Assembly (NCBI RefSeq): GCF_014652655.1
Contig: NZ_BMZF01000001.1
Location: 124,001-188,000, forward strand
Reading direction: 5' to 3'
From: Paramylibacter ulvae
GTDB taxonomy: Bacteria > Pseudomonadota > Alphaproteobacteria > Rhodobacterales > Rhodobacteraceae
DNA length: 64,000 bases
Position numbers and translations under genes: made by a program. The notes beneath the pieces were generated by a model. It did not search any database, had not been told where the DNA came from, and worked only from the letters and a program-made list of their open reading frames with translations. Of the stretch, positions 28,289-36,011 are shown in pieces (the stretch's first letter is position 1; every line of letters begins with the position of its first letter).

Positions 28289-29599
28289 ATGACATTCGTC
28301 AAAGCCATTTCAGGATTCATTTTCGGCCTTTTGGCATGCGGTTTGCTGTTATTTTTGGTCTCTGTTCGCAGTCCAATTGCAACAAGTCCACCAACCGCCA
28401 ATACCGAAGTTGCACCAGCAACAAGTGATTCTGCGCCAAGCAATGCAACCGACGCGGGAAATGCAGAATCAGAAGTTGCACCATCCACGGATACAGAATC
28501 CCCTCAAATCGATGACGCCGATGGCACCACGCAGCCCGATGACAACGATAGCAGGAGCAATTCAGAGCCCGTAAACACACAAATCAGTGCGGCAGAAACC
28601 ACACCCGCGTTACAACCTAGCATGGTTGGCGTGTCAGAAACCGTTGATGCCCAAGAACCCGCCACGCAAGTGGCAGAGCCAGCGACACCAACGTTCACAG
28701 AAACTTTGCCAAGCAATGAAGAATTCAACGAACCAGAAACCAATGACGTGGCGGTAAACACCACAAAACCAGCAGTGCGCATTGGTACGGGCATCGGTGA
28801 AAAATCAAACAGCGGATTACCCACAGTTGGCGGCGAAACGTCTGAAAACCAACTGTTATTCGAGAGTGAGACGAACAAAGAGGCAACACCAGTAACACCC
28901 GAAGAAACCTTTGGTGCATTTGATAGTTTTTCCCAAGAATACATTTCTGATGATAAACCCGCCATCGCCATCGTGATCCAAGACCTTGGTCCTGATGGGT
29001 TGAGCCGAGCGGATTTGCTCAAGGCTGATTTTGCCGCGAGCTTTGCCATTTCAGGCGATATGCTGGATTCAAAACGTGCAGCGGCGGAATATTACGGCGC
29101 TGGTTTTGAAGTTTTGGTCGAAAACCCAATGACATCTGGTGCGGGGGTTACTGATGGCAACGATACCGATACACGCACAACCGTGGTGCGTGATTACCTG
29201 TCTGCTGTTCCAACGGCGGTGGCATTCATTGATAATCCGCTTGGCACGTTGCAAAAACAACATGTGGCGCAAAAGGATGTTTTGAATGTGCTTGCCGAAA
29301 GTGGACATGCGATTATTTCATATAAACGTGGTCTGGACCCAACCCCACGCGAGGCGGCGAAACGAGCAATGCGATCTGGTTCGGTTTTTCGCGTTCTTGA
29401 CGCAAATGGCGAAGATGCGGATGCGATTTATAACAACCTCAACCGCGCGGTTTTTAAGGCCAACCAAGACGGCAGTGCGATTGTGATCGCATCAGGCACC
29501 GCGACAACATTTGACGCATTGCAAAGCTGGGTACAAAGCGGCAAAGCATCGGGTGTTTCAATCGTGCCTATCAGCGCCGCAATCCGCAAAAAACGTTAA
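28289..29599 (+). CDS. Divergent polysaccharide deacetylase family protein (YibQ-like)
   Basis: A 436-residue envelope protein. One N-terminal hydrophobic segment ([16 protein letters not shown], about residues 10-25) acts as anchor or signal. Residues about 30-215 are a low-complexity Ala/Thr/Ser/Glu/Pro-rich linker without visible fold. The C-terminal 220 residues start [20 protein letters not shown] and match the divergent polysaccharide deacetylase (DUF610) fold; the usual IDDLG of that family reads IQDLG here. Its role is unknown. GAGGAAGG lies before the ATG. It sits inverted between trpE and trpG and its stop abuts the trpE stop. Confidence 0.82.
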   Translation: MTFVKAISGFIFGLLACGLLLFLVSVRSPIATSPPTANTEVAPATSDSAPSNATDAGNAESEVAPSTDTESPQIDDADGTTQPDDNDSRSNSEPVNTQISAAETTPALQPSMVGVSETVDAQEPATQVAEPATPTFTETLPSNEEFNEPETNDVAVNTTKPAVRIGTGIGEKSNSGLPTVGGETSENQLLFESETNKEATPVTPEETFGAFDSFSQEYISDDKPAIAIVIQDLGPDGLSRADLLKADFAASFAISGDMLDSKRAAAEYYGAGFEVLVENPMTSGAGVTDGNDTDTRTTVVRDYLSAVPTAVAFIDNPLGTLQKQHVAQKDVLNVLAESGHAIISYKRGLDPTPREAAKRAMRSGSVFRVLDANGEDADAIYNNLNRAVFKANQDGSAIVIASGTATTFDALQSWVQSGKASGVSIVPISAAIRKKR

Positions 29600-31111
29600 T
29601 CAACCATTTCCAGATTGGGTGGAAAATAACGCAGCCTCTTTTGCCGCTTGGCGCAGGGCCTTGGATTTATTGACGGTTTCTTGGAATTCTGATTCTGGGT
29701 CGCTGTCATAAACCACGCCGCCACCTGCTTGGATATACAGTTTGCGATCTTTGGTTACCGCTGTGCGGAGCGCGATACAAATATCCATGTCACCATTGGC
29801 CGAAAAATACCCAACACCGCCACCATATACGCCACGTTTTTCGGGTTCCAATTCGTCGATGATTTCCATTGCGCGCACCTTGGGCGCACCTGAAACAGTA
29901 CCTGCGGGCAACCCCGCGAGCAGGGCGGATAGTGCATCGTGATCATCGGACAACTGTCCAACCACGTTTGATACGATATGCATCACATGGCTGTAACGCT
30001 CGATGATGAATTGTTCATTGGGATTGACCGTGCCAATTTTGGAAACGCGGCCCACATCGTTACGGCCCAAATCCAACAGCATAAGATGTTCTGCCAATTC
30101 CTTTTTATCGGCGAGCAGATCCAATTCCAATGCTTTGTCTTCTTCGGGGGTTGCACCGCGTGGGCGCGTACCAGCGATGGGGCGAATGGTAACTTTGCCG
30201 CCTTCTACTTGAACCAAGATTTCGGGGCTGGCACCAATCACCTGAAACCCGCCAAAGTTGAAATAGAACATATAAGGTGACGGGTTGGTGCGGCGCAGCG
30301 CGCGATATAATGAAAACGGCGGCAGGTTGAATTCCGATGTCCAGCGTTGTGATGGCACCACCTGAAAAATATCACCCGCGACGATGTATTCTTTGGCGCG
30401 TTTGATCACGTCGAAATATTCATCCTTGGTCATGTTGGACACAGGTTCACCAACGGCCACACCGTGGGGTTCCAATGTTTCGGGGGCCACGGGGCGATCC
30501 AAATCGCGCAATGCTGCCGCCACACGCTCAGACGCCTGTGCATATGCCGCCTTGGCCGACATTTCACCGGTTGCCCATGCGGGGCTGATCAATGTGATTT
30601 CGCCTTTGACACCGTCAACCACAACCACCACGGATGGGCGGGTCATGACCGCATCGGGCAAACCCAGCGGATCAACGTTCACATTTGGCAAATGTTCCAC
30701 ATGGCGGATCATGTCATAGCCAAGATACCCAAACAAACCCGCCGCCATCGGGGGCAGGTCGGCGGGCAATTCAATGCGGCTGGCGGCGATCAGGGCGCGC
30801 AATGACGTGAGCGCATCAGATGTTTCATCCACAAACGCATCTTCGTCATACAGCGCCTTGTGATTGATCTGAACGCTATCGCCGTGGCATTTCCAAATGA
30901 CATCGGGCTGCATCCCCAATATGGAATATCGCCCCTTCACCTCGCCACCCGTCACAGATTCCAGAATAAAGCTGTTTTTGCGTGCCTGTGACAGTTTCAA
31001 CATCAAGGATACGGGCGTATCCAAATCCGCAACCAAACGGGTGTAAACCACCTGATTTTTACCCGCATCAAACCCACGCGCAAAATCATCAAAAGCAGGG
31101 GAAATAATCAT
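29600..31111 (-). CDS. trpE: Anthranilate synthase component I
   Basis: Makes anthranilate from chorismate with ammonia from TrpG. The 503-residue protein carries the tryptophan-sensing motif FILESVTGGE near residue 47 and the chorismate-binding core GRNDVGRVSKIGTV (about 352), LPAGTVSGAPKVRAMEII (about 415) and YGGGVGYFSANGDMD (about 445). It overlaps the end of ppiD by 4 bases, so it probably depends on the ppiD promoter. Confidence 0.97.
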   Translation of the reverse strand: MIISPAFDDFARGFDAGKNQVVYTRLVADLDTPVSLMLKLSQARKNSFILESVTGGEVKGRYSILGMQPDVIWKCHGDSVQINHKALYDEDAFVDETSDALTSLRALIAASRIELPADLPPMAAGLFGYLGYDMIRHVEHLPNVNVDPLGLPDAVMTRPSVVVVVDGVKGEITLISPAWATGEMSAKAAYAQASERVAAALRDLDRPVAPETLEPHGVAVGEPVSNMTKDEYFDVIKRAKEYIVAGDIFQVVPSQRWTSEFNLPPFSLYRALRRTNPSPYMFYFNFGGFQVIGASPEILVQVEGGKVTIRPIAGTRPRGATPEEDKALELDLLADKKELAEHLMLLDLGRNDVGRVSKIGTVNPNEQFIIERYSHVMHIVSNVVGQLSDDHDALSALLAGLPAGTVSGAPKVRAMEIIDELEPEKRGVYGGGVGYFSANGDMDICIALRTAVTKDRKLYIQAGGGVVYDSDPESEFQETVNKSKALRQAAKEAALFSTQSGNG

Positions 31112-32973
31112 TGGCCTGATATGATTTGTGAATCAACAGAATTGATCACAACCTGATTAAGCGTCACACCCGCATCTTGTTGCAAGGCCTGGGAAAATAG
31201 ATCCAAAATATCCGCAGACACCTGTGATCGAAGCTCGGTATTGACAGTATCCAACAAAATAGCCGTTTCACCGGTTTCGCCATCCACCGCCGTGATGTTT
31301 TTCAGCTGAGCAATCACAACTGTATCGTCGGTGGCGGCCAACGTTGCCGCGTTAAGGTCAAGTTCAAACAAATCAGAAATCAAAGTGATAGGCAGTTGTT
31401 CGTCGCGTGCCCCACGATTGGCTCCAGTTTTTGTTTCAACAACCACATCAAAATCTGCGATGGATTTACCAGATGCGATTTCAGCGATGATGGCTTCGCC
31501 GCGTGTTTGCAACGCTTTGGCTGTTTCTGCGGCGATCCAATCGGTGATTACCATATCCTTTACATCCGCGAGCGGACGCAATGTTGGATCTTTGATTTCG
31601 TTCAGTCGAAGTGCAAAAAATCCGCCATCAGATAATTCCAACACTTCTGGAAAATCATCAACATTGGCTTGTTCTGCTGCATCGCGAAATTCGTCATATG
31701 CGGCGATGCTGTCTTCGGATTCTGATGTGAATGAAATTTGACCCAATTCCATTTGGGTTTCTGTTGTCAGCTCTTCCAATGTGGCACCCGCAGCCAACCG
31801 TTCGTCAATGTCGCTTAACAAACCCGACACCAAACGCGCAGCGGAATCGCCAACCATTTCGGCATGTAACTCTTCTTCGGCGTCTTCAAAGCTGGTGATC
31901 TCGGCCTGTAAAATTGCATTAATACGATAAATTGCAGGGCCAAGATCGCTGTCGAATGGGCCAAATACGCCCAGTTCATCTTGGTCAAACAATCCATCCG
32001 CGGCACCCGTTGAAACGTCATCTTTGGTCAACTCGCCCAAATCAACATCGCCTGGTTCCAAACCACGTTCGGTGATCAGCGCATCGAATGTAATGCTTCC
32101 TGAATCCAAACGGTTGCGTGCATCTATGGCCGCATCGTTATCCGCAAATACAAGTCGATCAATCGCACGACGTTCTGGGCGATTGTAACGCTCTGTTTGC
32201 AGATCATATGCATTGCGCAATTCATCCGCTGGAATTTCAACCTGATCCTCAACCATTGTTGGCGACAACCAAGCATAGGTAATTTCGCGTGCCACTGGTG
32301 TGGTGTAACGATCTGGGTTTTCCGTATAAAACGCGTTCAACTGTTCGTCTGTTGGCGCAGGGATTGGTTGCACCAAATTGGTTTCGTCGATTTCAATCCA
32401 ATCGAAATCACGCGTTTCATTTGCAAATGATATCAAATTCATTGCCTGTGTTTGCGCACCTGTCAAACCAGATGTAACCGCGCGTTCAAGCATGGCACGC
32501 GCCAAACCTTCGCGGATTGCAGTTTCGTTTTCGCCCGCACTGACATTTGAACGTTCCAGAGCAAATTCATATGCTTCTTTGTCAAAACTTCCATCCAAAC
32601 CTTGGTAAGACGGAGTTTGACGAATGGTTGTTGCAACCGCCGTGTCACCCACGCTGATGCCCAGTCGTTTTGCTTCGTTATCCAGCGCTGCACTTGAAAG
32701 CACAGCCGAGAGAACATTGCGCTGTAAACCCAGCCCCTCAATTTCCGCAGGGGACAGTGTGCGCCCAAATCGCTGTGCCATGGTTTGCACCGCGTTGTTC
32801 AACGTGTTGGCATAGGTGTTGATGGAAACGCTTTGCTCGCCAACTTTGCCAATTGATCGCGCAGAACCGCCGCCGATATTACCCGATCCAAAACCGATCA
32901 AACCAAGAGCCAAAAGCCCTAAAAGAGCGTAGAAAAAATAGCGATTTTTACCGCTGCGCATGGCTGAAAGCAT
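31108..32973 (-). CDS. ppiD: Periplasmic folding chaperone, PpiD/SurA-type peptidylprolyl isomerase family
   Basis: A 621-residue protein anchored by one helix (YFFYALLGLLALGLIGFG, about residues 11-28) with a large periplasmic part. The SurA_N-like region with VSINTYANTLNNAVQTMAQRF near residue 49, the central PpiC-like parvulin region and a long C-terminal SurA-like tail are the PpiD layout. The parvulin core is divergent, so isomerase activity is not assured. The ATG at 32973 fits AGGTGG 5 bases upstream; GTG 32982 and ATG 32961 are less likely. trpE follows with a 4-base overlap. Confidence 0.87.
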   Translation of the reverse strand: MLSAMRSGKNRYFFYALLGLLALGLIGFGSGNIGGGSARSIGKVGEQSVSINTYANTLNNAVQTMAQRFGRTLSPAEIEGLGLQRNVLSAVLSSAALDNEAKRLGISVGDTAVATTIRQTPSYQGLDGSFDKEAYEFALERSNVSAGENETAIREGLARAMLERAVTSGLTGAQTQAMNLISFANETRDFDWIEIDETNLVQPIPAPTDEQLNAFYTENPDRYTTPVAREITYAWLSPTMVEDQVEIPADELRNAYDLQTERYNRPERRAIDRLVFADNDAAIDARNRLDSGSITFDALITERGLEPGDVDLGELTKDDVSTGAADGLFDQDELGVFGPFDSDLGPAIYRINAILQAEITSFEDAEEELHAEMVGDSAARLVSGLLSDIDERLAAGATLEELTTETQMELGQISFTSESEDSIAAYDEFRDAAEQANVDDFPEVLELSDGGFFALRLNEIKDPTLRPLADVKDMVITDWIAAETAKALQTRGEAIIAEIASGKSIADFDVVVETKTGANRGARDEQLPITLISDLFELDLNAATLAATDDTVVIAQLKNITAVDGETGETAILLDTVNTELRSQVSADILDLFSQALQQDAGVTLNQVVINSVDSQIISGQ

Positions 32974-33113
32974 TATTACCACCTGTCAGAAATTTATTGC
33001 TACTGGGTTTTACGCAGATGCATCGGGACTGGCAAGCGCTGCGCGCATATTTTGCAATATTTCCTCCGTCAAATCACCTTGACGTCGCGCATCAGATGAA
33101 TGATAGCACTGGC

Positions 33114-34928
33114 ATGGCTACTCCACCGATATTGACCCTTTCTGATCTTCATCTCACCTTTGGCGGCGATCCCGTTTTTGCCGGGCTTTCCTTGTCCATT
33201 CACGACGGCGACCGTCTTTGTTTGGTGGGGCGCAACGGGTCGGGTAAATCCACCCTGATGAAGGTCATGGCAAAACTAATTGAACCCGATAATGGTGATC
33301 GGTTTTTACGCCCGGGCAAGGCGGTTGGCTACATGGATCAACACCCCGATCTGACGGCCTATGCAACCCTTGGCGATTATGCGCGTTCCGATCTGTTGGA
33401 AACGGATTTTTACAAGGTTGATATCGTAGCCGAGGGTTTGAAACTTGATCTTGATCGCACGCCTGCCACCGCATCGGGTGGGGAACGGCGCCGCGCGGCA
33501 CTGTGTAAAATTGTGGCCGAAGAACCCGATTTGATGCTGCTGGACGAGCCGACAAACCATCTGGATATCCAAGCCATTGAGTGGTTGGAAGACCATTTAA
33601 AACAAACAAATCAAGCATTTGTCCTAATCTCACACGACCGCGCATTTCTGCGAAGCCTCACACGTGGCACATTGTGGGTGGATCGCGGTGTTGTGCGCAA
33701 TAACCCCAAAGGGTTCGAAGCATTTGAAGATTGGCGCGACACGGTGTTCGAAGAAGAGGACCAACAACGCCACAAGCTGAACCGTCTGATAAAATCAGAG
33801 GCACGCTGGGCGGTGGAGGGCATTTCTGCAAGGCGCAAACGTAATCAGGGCAGGGTGCGTCGCTTGGCCGATTTGCGCGACCAACGCGCGGGTCAAATCA
33901 TGCGCAAAGGTGCGGCGGCCATGGTGCTCGATAGCGGTCAAAAATCGGGTAAGCTGGTGTTAGAAGCGCTTGATATATCAAAACAATTTGGTGATCGCAC
34001 GATCATCCGTGATTTTTCGCTCAAGGTCACGCGCGGTCAACGTATCGCGTTGGTGGGGCCAAATGGTGTGGGTAAAACCACGGTGTTAAATATGTTAACG
34101 GGCGAATTGGAACCTGATACGGGTTCTGTGCGGATGGGGCAAAAATTGCTGCCTGCGATTTTTGATCAAAACCGTTCTGCGCTGCGCCCCGAAATGACAT
34201 TATGGGATAGCTTGACCGAGGACCCCGAATTGGGCGTGTCTGGCAAGAACGATCAAATCATGGTGCGCGGCAATCCGCGCCATGTTGTGGGATATCTCAA
34301 AGAATATTTATTTGATGAAAATCAAGCACGTGGCCCCGTTTACGTCTTGTCTGGCGGTGAAAAAGCGCGGCTTTTGTTGGCGCGGATTATGGCCAAGGAA
34401 AGCAATCTTTTGATTTTGGACGAGCCGACAAATGATCTGGATGTGGAAACGCTGGATTTGATGCAGGAAATTCTGGACGGGTATGATGGCACGGTGCTGT
34501 TGGTCAGCCACGATCGTGATTTTCTGGATCGCATCGCGACGACCACGATTGCACTGGAAGGTGACGGGAACGCTACGGTTTATGCGGGCGGCTGGTCTGA
34601 TTACAAGAGCCAACGCCGCGAGGTAGCGAAAGCAGTCAAGGCCAAGAAAAAGGCGCAAAAACAAACGCCTGTGGCGTCAGCGCCCGCGCAAAATGATGAA
34701 AAGTTGAGCTTTACCGAGAGCCATCGTTTAAAAGTTTTGCCCGCAGAAATTGAACGGCTTCAAGCGGAAATTGCCAAGCTGGAAGCGTTTTTAAGCGACC
34801 CCGAACTGTTCGTTAAGGAACCGGTAAAATTTCAGAAAGCGACCGATGGTTTGGTGGAACGCCATGAAACCCTGCAAAACGCAGAGGAAGAATGGCTGGA
34901 ACTGTCGATGCGCGCCGAAGAGGCTTGA
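33114..34928 (+). CDS. ABC-F family ATPase (Uup-like)
   Basis: A 604-residue soluble protein with two ABC domains and no transmembrane segment. Walker A motifs are VGRNGSGKSTLMKV (about residue 38) and VGPNGVGKTTVLNM (about 314); signatures are ASGGERRRAALCK and LSGGEKARLLLAR; Walker B regions are LLDEPTNHLDI and ILDEPTNDLDV. A coiled-coil C-terminus (LPAEIERLQAEIAKLEAFL) matches Uup. ABC-F proteins act on ribosomes, and Uup also on DNA structures. The start is unsure: ATG 33114 gives the usual N-terminus, ATG 33096 is possible. It diverges from ppiD. Confidence 0.92.
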   Translation: MATPPILTLSDLHLTFGGDPVFAGLSLSIHDGDRLCLVGRNGSGKSTLMKVMAKLIEPDNGDRFLRPGKAVGYMDQHPDLTAYATLGDYARSDLLETDFYKVDIVAEGLKLDLDRTPATASGGERRRAALCKIVAEEPDLMLLDEPTNHLDIQAIEWLEDHLKQTNQAFVLISHDRAFLRSLTRGTLWVDRGVVRNNPKGFEAFEDWRDTVFEEEDQQRHKLNRLIKSEARWAVEGISARRKRNQGRVRRLADLRDQRAGQIMRKGAAAMVLDSGQKSGKLVLEALDISKQFGDRTIIRDFSLKVTRGQRIALVGPNGVGKTTVLNMLTGELEPDTGSVRMGQKLLPAIFDQNRSALRPEMTLWDSLTEDPELGVSGKNDQIMVRGNPRHVVGYLKEYLFDENQARGPVYVLSGGEKARLLLARIMAKESNLLILDEPTNDLDVETLDLMQEILDGYDGTVLLVSHDRDFLDRIATTTIALEGDGNATVYAGGWSDYKSQRREVAKAVKAKKKAQKQTPVASAPAQNDEKLSFTESHRLKVLPAEIERLQAEIAKLEAFLSDPELFVKEPVKFQKATDGLVERHETLQNAEEEWLELSMRAEEA

Positions 34929-34949
34929 TTTAATTACAGTTTTTGCCTG

Positions 34950-34983
34950 ACCTGATGGCAGGTACCTGTCTAAAAGGACAGGT
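34950..34983 (+). promoter_or_regulatory. Cluster of alternative hairpins after the ABC-F gene
   Basis: Two adjoining hairpins, ACCTG-ATGG-CAGGT (34950-34963) and ACCTGTC-TAAAAG-GACAGGT (34964-34983), share CAGGTACCTG at their junction, itself a palindrome. The arms can re-pair in several ways. No T-tract follows, so a simple terminator is unlikely. Confidence 0.4.
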
Positions 34984-35024
34984 AGAAAAGGGTCATTTAC
35001 CGCCTATAGTAGAACCTACCGCTC

Positions 35025-35039
35025 GTTAATATTTTTAAC
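35025..35039. promoter_or_regulatory. GTTAA-N5-TTAAC palindrome, second copy
   Basis: GTTAA-TATTT-TTAAC, within the longer CGTTAA/TTAACG inverted repeat, lies 45 bases before the gene at 35084. It has the same form as the palindrome at 15520-15534. Confidence 0.4.
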
Positions 35040-35083
35040 GATGAAAAAGACGTGTTTTTGCATGTATTGAGTGGGGGGATACT

Positions 35084-35437
35084 GTGACGACTTCGAATAT
35101 CTGGTCCAAGTTTCATCGACCAGTCAAAAGTAAAACTGCGCAAAAATCCGCGCCGACCAAACGTGCACCGCTGACGCCCAAGCAAGAGGCGGATTTGATG
35201 CACGAGGTGATCGGCCTGTCCCCGTTTTTTGAAAAATTTGCCGTGAATTCAGTGGCTTTGGTCGAAAAACGCGTCGCTGAATTAAAACGCCGTGTGCGAT
35301 TTTTAGACGATAAAACCCGCGAAACGTTGAAAGACAGATATGGCGAAGGCCATGAATGGCGCGGGCTGGCGGATGAAAATTTACTGGCAATTTACGCCTG
35401 TATGATGCGCCTTGAAATGCGGCTTGAGTGGGACTAA
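35084..35437 (+). CDS. Hypothetical basic helical protein
   Basis: A 117-residue protein I do not recognise. It starts with GTG behind a G-rich site, has a basic and disordered N-terminus (about residues 1-35, rich in Lys, Ser and Thr) and then an amphipathic helical part (VALVEKRVAELKRRVRFLDD) with coiled-coil character. There is no signal peptide or membrane segment. Base composition is like its neighbours. The upstream gap holds hairpins and a GTTAA-N5-TTAAC palindrome, which points to specific regulation. Confidence 0.6.
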   Translation: MTTSNIWSKFHRPVKSKTAQKSAPTKRAPLTPKQEADLMHEVIGLSPFFEKFAVNSVALVEKRVAELKRRVRFLDDKTRETLKDRYGEGHEWRGLADENLLAIYACMMRLEMRLEWD

Positions 35438-35472
35438 TCCCAGCCAATTTCACGTTAACCTTTTAGAATGTA

Positions 35473-35516
35473 GGACATGCGTCGGACACCCGTGGGACAT
35501 GTGGCGGACATGTGGG
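35473..35516 (+). repeat. Four tandem 11-bp repeats
   Basis: Consecutive units are GGACATGCGTC, GGACACCCGTG, GGACATGTGGC and GGACATGTGGG. All begin GGACA and the period is 11 bases, about one helical turn. They fill the gap between two convergent orphan genes. Confidence 0.75.
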
Positions 35517-35549
35517 TGGCGGAAGGTTGATCTTTTGAAATTCCTTGTT

Positions 35550-36011
35550 TCAGAACTTACCGAAATTAATATACTTTTCAAATTTGGAAACTAGTAGACC
35601 AAGTTGATCGTTTAACCACTTTAGCTCGGCATGTTCTTTGGCCACAAATTCTGATCGTTCATCGCCTACAGGAAGGTTTTGGTATTTTGAATGTGAAAGC
35701 CTCATATCAATCGAATGAACTCTTATTTCTTCAAGATATGATGATACGTCCGAACCAAACAAGAACTTTGATTCTTCTACTACTCCCATGAATTCAAAAA
35801 ATTCTTCATCTTCAACACGTGCGCTTCTTAAAATACTTCCTAGAAATTTTTGGGTGCCCTTGTAAATCGTGTAGCGTCTATCGAACATCTTTTCTTTAAA
35901 AGATGCTCTATTTACCTGCCATTGTTGATAGGCAATATAACCAACCACAATTGCAACCAAAATTGGACCGAACGCCTTAACGTACTCTATCCAATGAATC
36001 GGGTCACTCAA
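35550..36011 (-). CDS. AT-rich orphan membrane-anchored protein coupled to parE
   Basis: A 153-residue protein I do not recognise. It has one N-terminal membrane helix (FGPILVAIVVGYIAYQQW, about residues 14-31), followed by NRASFKEKMFDRRYTIYKGT and a helical cytoplasmic part. Small anchored proteins with a similar ...KxxMFDRRYxIY... segment occur sporadically in bacteria without known function. The only usable start is TTG at 36011, whose TTGA overlaps the parE stop; AGGA lies about 10 bases upstream. Composition is more AT-rich than in parE, which suggests acquisition. Confidence 0.65.
   Translation of the reverse strand: MSDPIHWIEYVKAFGPILVAIVVGYIAYQQWQVNRASFKEKMFDRRYTIYKGTQKFLGSILRSARVEDEEFFEFMGVVEESKFLFGSDVSSYLEEIRVHSIDMRLSHSKYQNLPVGDERSEFVAKEHAELKWLNDQLGLLVSKFEKYINFGKF

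Noticed and set aside
31108-31111. A tryptophan attenuator or leader peptide before trpE
   Set aside because: trpE starts inside the ppiD stop codon, leaving no leader.
35473-35516. A minimal CRISPR array
   Set aside because: Units are 11 bases without spacers and there are no cas genes.
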